A stretch of 64,000 bases of DNA from Planctomycetota bacterium (GTDB lineage Bacteria; Planctomycetota; UBA1135; GCA-002686595): NCBI GenBank assembly GCA_028823345.1, contig JAPKBR010000010.1, forward strand, positions 1-64,000, read 5' to 3'. Under the pieces are notes generated by a model. It was not told where the DNA came from. It ran no database searches and saw only the letters and a program-made list of their open reading frames with translations. Position 1 is the stretch's first letter, and the number at the start of each line of letters is the position of its first letter. Below are positions 49,777-57,979 of this stretch, piece after piece. The translations under genes were made by a program, and so were the position numbers.

Positions 49777-50937
49777 ATGAACTACTGCGAGAGCATTATT
49801 GCCAAGGCTGGCAGTCTCCTGTTGTGGGGTCTTGCCTCCTGTGGCGGACCTAACGATGCGCCCACCGTGGGCTTCGGAGTAAACCTGGCGGGAGCCGAAT
49901 TCGGCTCCCATGGTAAAGATTTCTCGAATGAAAACTCCGGCCGCCATGGTCAGGAATATGTGTTTCCCCAGAAGGAAACCATGGCCTACTTCGCGAGCCG
50001 CGGCTTGCGGATTATCCGCTTGCCGCTCTCCTGGGAACGTCTACAGCCTATTCTTGGGGCGGGTCTTGATCAGTCCTACACAGGACGCGTGCTTGAACAA
50101 TTGGACACGGCCGCATTCCATGGTTGCAAGGTGGTGCTCGATCTGCACAACTATGGGCGCTACCGCCTAAATGATCGTGGCCGAGCGCATGAGTTTGTTT
50201 TGGGTGAACCCCAAGGTGGCGGCCAAGGGCTGCGCGCCGAGCACCTGAGTGATCTCTGGTTGCGACTTGGAGCCCATGTGCGGGAGCATCCGGCTCTTAT
50301 GGCTTACGGTTTGATGAATGAACCCCATGATATGGGGCGTGCGAATTGGCACGACACCTCGAATCAAGTGGTGCGCGCCCTGCGCAGTGCTCAGGATCGC
50401 ACTTGGATTTGGGTCGCGGGTGATGGGTGGTCGAAGGCGCACGAATGGCTGAAACACAACCCCAAAACGCCCTGGATCAAGGACCCTCTCGAGCGTACGG
50501 CCTACGAAGCTCACCTCTATTTCGATCGTGACGGGAGCGGCCGCTATCAGTCGACTTTTGATCAGGAACTGCGAACGGATCCGAATATCCTCTTGCGGGG
50601 CTCCGAACGTCTGGAGGTCTTTGCCCAATGGTGCGAGCGGGGAGGAGTGCAAGGAGTCATCGGTGAGTTCGGCGTGCCTTGGTTCGAAAGGCGCTGGCTG
50701 CCGGTGCTCGACGGCTTTCTAGACCGAGCTAAGGAGAAACAGATGACCGCTGTTGCCTGGGCCGGAGGAGACTGGTGGGGCGAGTACCCTCTATCCTTGC
50801 AGCCGCGTAACGATCAGGACGTTGGGCCTCTGATCGCGATCCTTCGAGCGGCGCCAAGACTGTCGCTTTCCGGCTCACTCAGGGTAGACGTCCCTGCAGT
50901 CCAATCCGCAGGAGCAGCGATTTCCCTTCGGCAGTGA
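49777..50937 (+). CDS. Glycoside hydrolase family 5 (cellulase-like) predicted lipoprotein
   Basis: Lipobox LWGLASC; LDLHNYGRY; YGLMNEPHD; GVIGEFGVPW; paralog of 41374-42567. Confidence 0.87.
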   Translation: MNYCESIIAKAGSLLLWGLASCGGPNDAPTVGFGVNLAGAEFGSHGKDFSNENSGRHGQEYVFPQKETMAYFASRGLRIIRLPLSWERLQPILGAGLDQSYTGRVLEQLDTAAFHGCKVVLDLHNYGRYRLNDRGRAHEFVLGEPQGGGQGLRAEHLSDLWLRLGAHVREHPALMAYGLMNEPHDMGRANWHDTSNQVVRALRSAQDRTWIWVAGDGWSKAHEWLKHNPKTPWIKDPLERTAYEAHLYFDRDGSGRYQSTFDQELRTDPNILLRGSERLEVFAQWCERGGVQGVIGEFGVPWFERRWLPVLDGFLDRAKEKQMTAVAWAGGDWWGEYPLSLQPRNDQDVGPLIAILRAAPRLSLSGSLRVDVPAVQSAGAAISLRQ

Positions 50938-51796
50938 TCACCGGAATGCGGGCGATGCCCCGCCAGGTGTTGCCCTGAGTGGTCCAACCTTCAAGGGTTG
51001 CAGTCATAGATTTCCCCACGCTGAACTTGTCGGGAACCCCGAGCGGACCACCTGCGGGAATTTCCTCCGGGAGAGAGATGCTGTCGGGTTGCACGCCCAG
51101 CACAAGCACATCGAGGTCGTGGTTTTGTTCCCCTTGGCCCCAGCCCTTTTCGGCTGAGACTAGAAGATGGTCCCGGGCCACCATGGCTCCCAAGCGCAGA
51201 ACCGCTCCGGCCACCGCAGGATTCACTTCACCAGCTGCAATCGCTCTCCAGGCCTGGGGCGCATCCAGGGGGATGCTCAAGGCGCCGATTCTGAGGGCGT
51301 GCGGGCCGTCGGGCACAGCCCGTGGGAGGCGCGCAATCAGGGAATCGTCTCCGTCCAGCAGCAAGACAAAAGTTTCGAGTTGGCCAGCCTTGGAAAAAAC
51401 CTGCACGAGCAATGCATCAAGGGGCGGCGCCGTTGGCGGGGCGCTTGCCAGGAGGCGCACTCCGTGGAGTTGATCCGCTGGAACCTCGAGGTGGGGCTGG
51501 ACCCGGGCGGTGAGGGGCTTGGCCAAGCGCTCAAGGGCTCGGTCTTGGGTGGTGGTGGGTTTAGGTGTTGGCTTGTCCCCGGGATCTGGGGCGTCGGGAT
51601 CTGGGGCACCCGAAACGATGGGGGTGCTGTGGCGTTTCTCTAGGGGTTCCGTGGTTTGGCTGGAGCCTTGATCGGGGCCAGCTCCCTTGGGCATCTGGCG
51701 GATTCCGGCCTTGGACCCCCCTGCGGGGCAGGCGGCGAGGACCACCACAGCGAGCCAGAGGAATTGTGGGTTGGGTTTCATGGTTGTAGGCGTCAT
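50879..51796 (-). CDS. Predicted lipoprotein of unknown function
   Basis: LWLAVVVLAACPAGG lipobox; Pro/Thr-rich linker then globular region. Confidence 0.55.
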   Translation of the reverse strand: MTPTTMKPNPQFLWLAVVVLAACPAGGSKAGIRQMPKGAGPDQGSSQTTEPLEKRHSTPIVSGAPDPDAPDPGDKPTPKPTTTQDRALERLAKPLTARVQPHLEVPADQLHGVRLLASAPPTAPPLDALLVQVFSKAGQLETFVLLLDGDDSLIARLPRAVPDGPHALRIGALSIPLDAPQAWRAIAAGEVNPAVAGAVLRLGAMVARDHLLVSAEKGWGQGEQNHDLDVLVLGVQPDSISLPEEIPAGGPLGVPDKFSVGKSMTATLEGWTTQGNTWRGIARIPVITAEGKSLLLRIGLQGRLP

Positions 51797-51799
51797 GGA

Positions 51800-52150
51800 T
51801 TAGCCCCTCTTAGCACGGAAGTAAGTGGCAGTCAAGTTGCTGTGGCTATCGTGCCAGCGTAGTTCGCCGGCTTCGAACCACAGGGCTTGGGGTGATTGAT
51901 GCTCGATCTGGAGGGCGCTGGTTAGGCCGCGGGCAAGGGAGCGGCGGGCAAGAACATCGATCGTCACCGTGATCAATGGGTCGTCGTCGGCGAGTCCCTT
52001 GAGGTAGTTCTTAAACTCCCATTGCGCCTTGTGGGAAATGGGGCAGGTTGGGCTGGCCTTGAATACGACCACGGGGCCCTCGGCGCTGGCGGCGCGCAGG
52101 ATGGGGAGGGCCGCAGCGGGATCATCGGGCAATTCGATGGTGCGGGGCAT
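51800..52150 (-). CDS. YtxJ/BrxC-like bacillithiol-system redox protein (DUF2847-like)
   Basis: GPVVVFKASPTCPISHKAQWEFKNYL...ITVTIDVLARRSLARGLTSALQIEHQSPQALWFEAGELRWHDSHSNLTATY. Confidence 0.82.
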   Translation of the reverse strand: MPRTIELPDDPAAALPILRAASAEGPVVVFKASPTCPISHKAQWEFKNYLKGLADDDPLITVTIDVLARRSLARGLTSALQIEHQSPQALWFEAGELRWHDSHSNLTATYFRAKRG

Positions 52151-52167
52151 GGTTGGATCGACCGGAT

Positions 52168-52827
52168 TTAGACCCGGATATGTTTGAAGTACACTAATTC
52201 TACCCCGCGCGTGAAAGCGACCCCGGGTAGGTTTGAGGTATAGGGTTCTGTGTTAATTCCGCGACCGGGCCAAGTGAATTCGCCGCGCAGGCCTCCCTCG
52301 AATTCGATCTCGAAAAAGTAGGTCGTGCCACCGCCCATTCCTTGCAGAGTGATTTCTGAGCGGCGGTCCACGATTACGCCGGGGCGGCGGAGCATTTCTT
52401 TCGATGTGGCAGCAGTGCGCACGCCCTTGCCTTGCCGTATCAAGAAGGTTCCGCCGCTGATGAAGGCAATTCCAATTACAAACAGAAGATTGAGGGGATC
52501 GAACACAAAGGACCCGTCGACAAAAGGCCTAAGGATGCACGCGCCCGAAAGAATGGCGCCGATCACAAAGACGAGTTTGCCCCGGAAGACAAGTTGTCCG
52601 CCGCGCACGAATTCGGGCCCTTCCGCCGGGGTCCAGGCCATGGCCTCGGCCAAGGTATCGTGGGCTAATATGCGCGTGATACGAGCTGCATAGGGGCTCT
52701 CTTTCCCATCCGCTTTGGGCGTGATTCCCAGGGGGGTCACGCAGTAGGGACAAATGGACAGGGCCACATCGGGGAGCTTGGCTCCGCAGCCGGGGCAGGT
52801 CTTGATCTGGGTTTGGTTAGTGGACAT
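52168..52827 (-). CDS. Membrane protein with N-terminal zinc ribbon
   Basis: CPGCGAKLPDVALSICPYC; two TM segments. Confidence 0.6.
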   Translation of the reverse strand: MSTNQTQIKTCPGCGAKLPDVALSICPYCVTPLGITPKADGKESPYAARITRILAHDTLAEAMAWTPAEGPEFVRGGQLVFRGKLVFVIGAILSGACILRPFVDGSFVFDPLNLLFVIGIAFISGGTFLIRQGKGVRTAATSKEMLRRPGVIVDRRSEITLQGMGGGTTYFFEIEFEGGLRGEFTWPGRGINTEPYTSNLPGVAFTRGVELVYFKHIRV

Positions 52828-52938
52828 GGGCCGCTGGTTCCGGGGGACTGGACTCGGGTCACAGCTTTCGGAACACAGAAGGTAGCCACTTGGGGCCGCG
52901 ACTTGAATCCCCGACTTGGCGAATGGTGCCCTGGGGGG

Positions 52939-54258
52939 TTATTTTTTCGGCTGTACCTCGTTCCAGGCAATTCGTTGCCCTTCCCAGAGAGCCAGACGCC
53001 CGGCGCGCATGACTGCCAGGGGTTTTTCTGTGAGCCCAATGTCACCCCTCGGATCGGCGGAGAGGGCTACTAGATCGGCCGCGTAGCCCGGGGCTAGCTT
53101 GCCGTGGCTTTCCGCAAGCCCGCAGAGTTCCGCCGCGCCGGTGGTGGCGGAGGTCAGGGCGGCGGTGGGGCTCATGCCGGCACGCACCATGAGGCTGAAT
53201 TCCTCGGCGTTCAATCCGTGGGCGCCCACACCGCAGTCCGTGCCAAAAGCGATGCGCACCCCTGCCTTATGGGCGCGTCCGAGGGAGCGCATCATGACCG
53301 GTCCCACCATGCGCGCCTTGCGTGCAATCACCGCTGGAAACCAGTCGGGATCTCCCGCATATGTAAGTACGGTTTGCCCAGCGTGCAGAGTCGGCACCAG
53401 CCAGGCACCCTTTTCGAGAAACAGGGCGAGACACTCTTGGTTGAGAAAGGACCCATGCTCGATGGAATCCACTCCAGCGCGTAGGGCAGCTGCCATTCCC
53501 GTGGGGCCGTGGGCATGGGCGGCAACACGCCGCCCAAGCATGTGGGCCGTGTCGATAATCGCCCTGAGTTCATCATCGAAGAACTGTTGATCCGTGCCCG
53601 CTGCGGTTTCCGAGAGTACTCCTCCGGTGGCGGTCAACTTGATCACATCGGCACCTCGTCGCACCTGGTGACGTACGGCGGCACGGCATTGGGACACACC
53701 GTCCGCCACGCCAGAGGAAATTCCAGGCAAGTCAAAGAGCGTCTCCCGGTAGCCGTGGGTGGGATCTCCGTGCCCGCCGCTGGGAGTCACCGCACTGCCC
53801 GCCGCCAAAATGTGTGGGCCGGGAATCTCTCCGCGCTGGATCGAGTCCCGTACGGCAAAGATGGCCCCCGTGTCGGCTCCCAAATCACGGACGGTGGTGA
53901 AACCCGCTTCCACTGTGCGGCGCGCGTGCATCACCGTGCGCAGGGTGACGGCAGCTTCTGAGAGGGTTACATATTCGAGGCGCGATTTGCGGCTGAGCTC
54001 ACCGGTCAGGTGTACATGGCAATCGATCCATCCGGGCATCACAAACGCCTCGGAAAGATCGTGGACTTGATCCAAGGGGGGCAACTGTTCGCCGGCGGCC
54101 AACACCTGCTGGATTTTGCCCTCACGAATGAGGAGCACGACGTTGCTCTGAACTTCTGCCGAAGGCTCGGGCCAGAATTCGCCGCAGCGCACGGCCACGA
54201 ACTCGGCCTGGGGCGCGGGGGAGGACAAGCAGGCAGCGGCTAACAAGAGGGTGAGCAT
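52939..54258 (-). CDS. Exported metal-dependent amidohydrolase
   Basis: MPGWIDCHVHLTGE; HAHGPTGMAAALRAGVDSIEHGSFL; FGTDCGVGAHGLNAEEFSLMV. Confidence 0.9.
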   Translation of the reverse strand: MLTLLLAAACLSSPAPQAEFVAVRCGEFWPEPSAEVQSNVVLLIREGKIQQVLAAGEQLPPLDQVHDLSEAFVMPGWIDCHVHLTGELSRKSRLEYVTLSEAAVTLRTVMHARRTVEAGFTTVRDLGADTGAIFAVRDSIQRGEIPGPHILAAGSAVTPSGGHGDPTHGYRETLFDLPGISSGVADGVSQCRAAVRHQVRRGADVIKLTATGGVLSETAAGTDQQFFDDELRAIIDTAHMLGRRVAAHAHGPTGMAAALRAGVDSIEHGSFLNQECLALFLEKGAWLVPTLHAGQTVLTYAGDPDWFPAVIARKARMVGPVMMRSLGRAHKAGVRIAFGTDCGVGAHGLNAEEFSLMVRAGMSPTAALTSATTGAAELCGLAESHGKLAPGYAADLVALSADPRGDIGLTEKPLAVMRAGRLALWEGQRIAWNEVQPKK

Positions 54259-54413
54259 GGGAATCCTTGGGGTGGGGTTGGGGCGGGTCGACACCAGAGC
54301 CTAGCGCCATGGGGAGCCGGCTCGAAGTGTGACTTGGGGGCCAGACCCTTAATCACTGCAAGTTGCTGGGACTCGAGGCTTGCGCTTTCCGTTGTGCATA
54401 GCAGCATGGGGCC

Positions 54414-56297
54414 ATGGGAAAAGTACTTGTGCTGTTGATGGGGGGTGTTCTGTTGGTGAGTGCGGGGTGTCGAGGGCCGAAGCCTGTGCTGACGCCCAGG
54501 TATTCACAGGCTCCAGAAAACCCTGATTTGCATTCGGCCAGCCAGCCGTGGCTGGTGCGCGTGGTGCACGTGGACATGGAGCTTCAGCTGGACTTCGAGT
54601 CCGAGTGCTTGGTCGGCAGCGCGGTTTATTCTCTCCAGCGTTCAGACCCTCACGAGCCGCTGATCTTGGACGTGGCGTCCTTGGATCAGATATCCGTGCA
54701 CGGCCTCGACGGAGAGCCGCGTGGGTTTCATTTGGGTGACACCCAAGAGCGCTTGGGCCAAGCGTTGACGATTCAATTAGAAGAGTTTGATCAGGCGGTC
54801 CGCGTCCGGTGGAAGACGCGACCCGAGGGAGAGGCTCTCCAGTGGCTGGGTCCAGAACAGACCGCAAGTGGTCTCGGCCCCTTCATGTATAGCCAAGGGC
54901 AAGCGATTCTGACTCGCTCTTGGTTGCCGATTCAGGACACGCCAGGGAATCGGATCAGCTGGAGCGCGCGGGTCACGGCGCCCCGGGATTTGCGCGTGGT
55001 CATGAGTGGTGAAGGAACCGGTGCGCAAGAAATCCCGGGTGATCCCAGCCGCTTGGTCTGGCAGCACGAATTGAGCCTGACTGTCCCCCCGTACTTGATT
55101 GCCTTGGCCTGTGGCCGTTTGGAGCGTCGCGCAATCTCGCCCCGAGTGGCGGTCTTTGCAGAGCCAGCCACCATCGAGTTAGCCGCGACGGAACTGGGTG
55201 GAACAGAGGCCATGTTGGTCGCCGCGGAGAAGCTTTTTGGCCCCTACCTCTGGGGCCGTTATGACGTGTTGGTCCTGCCCCCAGCATTTCCCTTTGGGGG
55301 CATGGAGAATCCGCTCTTGACCTTTGCCACCCCGACGATCTTGGCGGGGGATCGTTCTCTCGTGTCCTTGATTGCTCACGAGCTGGCGCACTCTTGGTCG
55401 GGCAACTTGGTGACCAATGAAACCTGGGAGGACTTTTGGCTCAATGAGGGCTTCACGGTTTACTGCGAGCAACGGATCATCGAAGAGATCTTTGGCAAGG
55501 GTCGCTCAGAAATGGAACAGGCCCTCGCACGTACGGACCTATTGGCCGAGATGGAAACCCTCGAACCTTGGCAAACCGTGCTGGCTATCGACCTGGACGG
55601 TCGCCACCCGGACATGGGATTCTCTTGGGTGCCCTACGAAAAGGGGGCGCTGCTCCTGCGGCGTATGGAAGAGTTGGTGGGCCGTGAGGACATCGATGAC
55701 TTTCTGAGCGCTTGGTTCGAGGCCCATGCCTTTCAAAGCGCGAGTACTGCTGACTTTGAAGAGTTTATCGCCGCGGGGCTCGCCAAGCTGCGCCCAGGTG
55801 CCATGGCAAACTTGGATCTGAACCTCTGGCTGCACCAACCGGGCTTGCCGGATGATGCGCCGATGGCGATCAGCGAGTCCCTCCTGATGGTGGATGCGGC
55901 GGTTTCGCGCGTGATTGCGGGGACGGACCCGGCCATGGTCATCGACGCTGAATGGAATACCTTTCAATGGCTGCGCTTCATTCACGGCTTGGGACAAGAC
56001 GCGAGTCCCGAGCTGCTAGGGACGTTGGATGGGCAATTTGGTTTGACGAGTAGCGGCAACGCGGAGGTGCTCTGCGCATGGCTGGAGTTGGGCGTCCGTC
56101 GGGGCTATGGGGGGATCGACGAGCGCTTAGAGCAATTCCTCTTGACCGTTGGGCGACGCAAGTATCTGGTGCCCCTGTACGATGCCCTGTGTTCCAGCAG
56201 CGAGGGGCGCGTTCGGGCCCAGCAGATCTATTTACGGGCGCGGCCTTTGTATCACGCTGTCAGCACCCAGACCCTTGACACACTGATCCATGACTGA
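54414..56297 (+). CDS. M1-family aminopeptidase, predicted lipoprotein
   Basis: Lipobox LLVSAGC; GGMENPLLTF; HELAHSWSGNLVTNETWEDFWLNEGFTVY. Confidence 0.93.
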   Translation: MGKVLVLLMGGVLLVSAGCRGPKPVLTPRYSQAPENPDLHSASQPWLVRVVHVDMELQLDFESECLVGSAVYSLQRSDPHEPLILDVASLDQISVHGLDGEPRGFHLGDTQERLGQALTIQLEEFDQAVRVRWKTRPEGEALQWLGPEQTASGLGPFMYSQGQAILTRSWLPIQDTPGNRISWSARVTAPRDLRVVMSGEGTGAQEIPGDPSRLVWQHELSLTVPPYLIALACGRLERRAISPRVAVFAEPATIELAATELGGTEAMLVAAEKLFGPYLWGRYDVLVLPPAFPFGGMENPLLTFATPTILAGDRSLVSLIAHELAHSWSGNLVTNETWEDFWLNEGFTVYCEQRIIEEIFGKGRSEMEQALARTDLLAEMETLEPWQTVLAIDLDGRHPDMGFSWVPYEKGALLLRRMEELVGREDIDDFLSAWFEAHAFQSASTADFEEFIAAGLAKLRPGAMANLDLNLWLHQPGLPDDAPMAISESLLMVDAAVSRVIAGTDPAMVIDAEWNTFQWLRFIHGLGQDASPELLGTLDGQFGLTSSGNAEVLCAWLELGVRRGYGGIDERLEQFLLTVGRRKYLVPLYDALCSSSEGRVRAQQIYLRARPLYHAVSTQTLDTLIHD

Positions 56298-57072
56298 GCA
56301 ACTACAGGCCTTGATGCGCACCCCGGGGGAGGACCTGGGTGCTTGCGAGTTGACCCACCTGAAACGTCGAGACATTGACTTGGATCTGGCGCAGGAACAG
56401 CACGCCGGGTTGGCCGACCTGTTGCGCCGGTTGGAAGTTGACGTGACCGTACTGCCCGCCTTGGCCGGTGCACCGGATGCTTGCTTTGTAGAGGATCCCG
56501 TGCGCGTCTTTGATGAGGTGGTGCTTTACACGCGACCCGGTGCCCTCAGCCGCCGAGCGGAATTGGAATCGTTGCTGCCATTCTTGCCCCAGGATCGGCC
56601 CCGGGTGGAATTGCTCGGAGAGGCCGCGACTCTTGATGGGGGAGACCTCATGCGCTTGGGAGACGTCTTGTATTGCGGTCAAAGCAGTCGCACCAACCAT
56701 GCGGGGTTGAAGGAGTTGGCTCACGCGGTCTTGTCCTATGGGTTGCGCGTGAAGGCGATCCCCGTGCGAGGTGCGCTGCACCTACTGACCGGGGCCTGCG
56801 CCGTGGCTGAGGATACGGTGCTGGTGCAACCGGAATGGGTGGACCTGGGGCGTGCTCCGGATTTCAGACACATGGAAATCGATGGGGGGGAACCCTTTGG
56901 GGCCAACGCACTGCGGGTCGGAGACGTGTTGGTCATGCCAGAAGAACATCCCCGCAGCGTTGGGATCGTGCGTGCGGCTGGCCTTCGGGTGGAGACCACG
57001 CCGATCTCGGAGTTCTTGGCGGCGGAGGCGGGTGTCACCTGCCTAGCTCTCGTTTGGAAAACGATGGGCTGA
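56290..57072 (+). CDS. Dimethylarginine dimethylaminohydrolase (DDAH)-like protein
   Basis: DACFVEDPVRVFDEVV; ATLDGGDLMRLGDVLYCGQSSRTN; ALHLLTGACAV; GVTCLALVWK; 8-bp overlap with upstream gene. Confidence 0.85.
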   Translation: MTEQLQALMRTPGEDLGACELTHLKRRDIDLDLAQEQHAGLADLLRRLEVDVTVLPALAGAPDACFVEDPVRVFDEVVLYTRPGALSRRAELESLLPFLPQDRPRVELLGEAATLDGGDLMRLGDVLYCGQSSRTNHAGLKELAHAVLSYGLRVKAIPVRGALHLLTGACAVAEDTVLVQPEWVDLGRAPDFRHMEIDGGEPFGANALRVGDVLVMPEEHPRSVGIVRAAGLRVETTPISEFLAAEAGVTCLALVWKTMG

Positions 57073-57290
57073 AGGGGTTTTTGACGGGGGCTAGGTTTGC
57101 TGGAGCGAGGCCCATGGGGCGGCTCCGGGCAGCAAACAAGCAGGACCCGTTCGACCCGACACTGTTCGGCGCGCTCTTCGGCATAGCATCCATGAGCGAC
57201 GGAATCCACATGACGATCGGCCTGTAGTACGGCGCCAGGCACAGCGGAAGCCATACGACTTATCCGCTCTTTGCGGGTCCAGAGTGGTGG

Positions 57291-57581
57291 CTAGGCCTTC
57301 GCGTTCTCAATGGCGTTGACGATGCCAGCACCCGAAAAGGCCACCACGCTGATGAGGAAGAACCGCGCTACTTGATCTTCACGTAACCAGTCAGCACCAA
57401 GCTCGATACCGATCCCCGTCAGAGACAGAAACGCGCACAGCAACGCCACGATGCCAGCAATCTCGAGCACTGGATTCTTCGACTTGCTCCACAGGACATG
57501 GAGTCCCCAGAGAAGAGCCAACAGCGCTACGATTGCGACAATAGGGGCGAGCGCTACGACTGCGATAATAGATAAGGTCAT
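57291..57581 (-). CDS. Small hydrophobic membrane protein (96 aa)
   Basis: Three hydrophobic segments in a complete ORF. Confidence 0.5.
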   Translation of the reverse strand: MTLSIIAVVALAPIVAIVALLALLWGLHVLWSKSKNPVLEIAGIVALLCAFLSLTGIGIELGADWLREDQVARFFLISVVAFSGAGIVNAIENAKA

Positions 57582-57781
57582 GGCTGCCTAGCTTACGCTG
57601 GCCGCATCCTGAAGTGTGCGGATAAGGAGTTCAGAGGGTCTCCGCACGGCGGAGTAGGCCTAGGCCGAGACAGGTCCTATCTCCTCTCCCCCTCGGGAAG
57701 GTGGCTTGGGCCTTTGTAGGGCACCTTGGTGCTCAGTTGCTGATTCAGATGCAGGCCCTCTGCCCGCGCGCGGGCAGGGGT

Positions 57782-57814
57782 AAAAAAAGAGGAAGGCGCC
57801 ATAAGGCACCTTCC
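57782..57814 (-). terminator. Strong intrinsic terminator on minus strand
   Basis: Minus strand GGAAGGTGCC-TTAT-GGCGCCTTCC-TC-TTTTTTT. Confidence 0.88.
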
Positions 57815-57920
57815 CGGGTCGTTTGAAGAACCCTGTGCAACCATCGAAAGAGTCCTCTCCTTCTCTTTCGAGGTCGGCCCTCGTACCCGAAGGTAGGGGC
57901 TGAGCCATTGGCTCTTGCGT
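57782..57920 (-). ncRNA. Candidate structured RNA or structured 3'UTR (unclassified)
   Basis: Consecutive hairpins: GAGCC-AAT-GGCTC, TACC-TTCG-GGTA, TCGAAAGAG-N10-CTCTTTCGA, then the terminator. Confidence 0.35.
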
Positions 57921-57979
57921 ACAGTCTAGGGGGAGAACCAGGGGAGGTGCTAGGTAAAACGCCTAAAAATTAGATATAT

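Noticed and set aside
52880-52935. Stretch GGGGCCGCGACTTGAATCCCCGACTTGGCGAATGGTGCCC resembling a tRNA 3' half
   Set aside because: No matching acceptor, D- or anticodon arms on either strand.
57660-57908. 82-aa minus-strand ORF in the hairpin-rich region
   Set aside because: Overlaps several hairpins and a terminator; composition is not protein-like.
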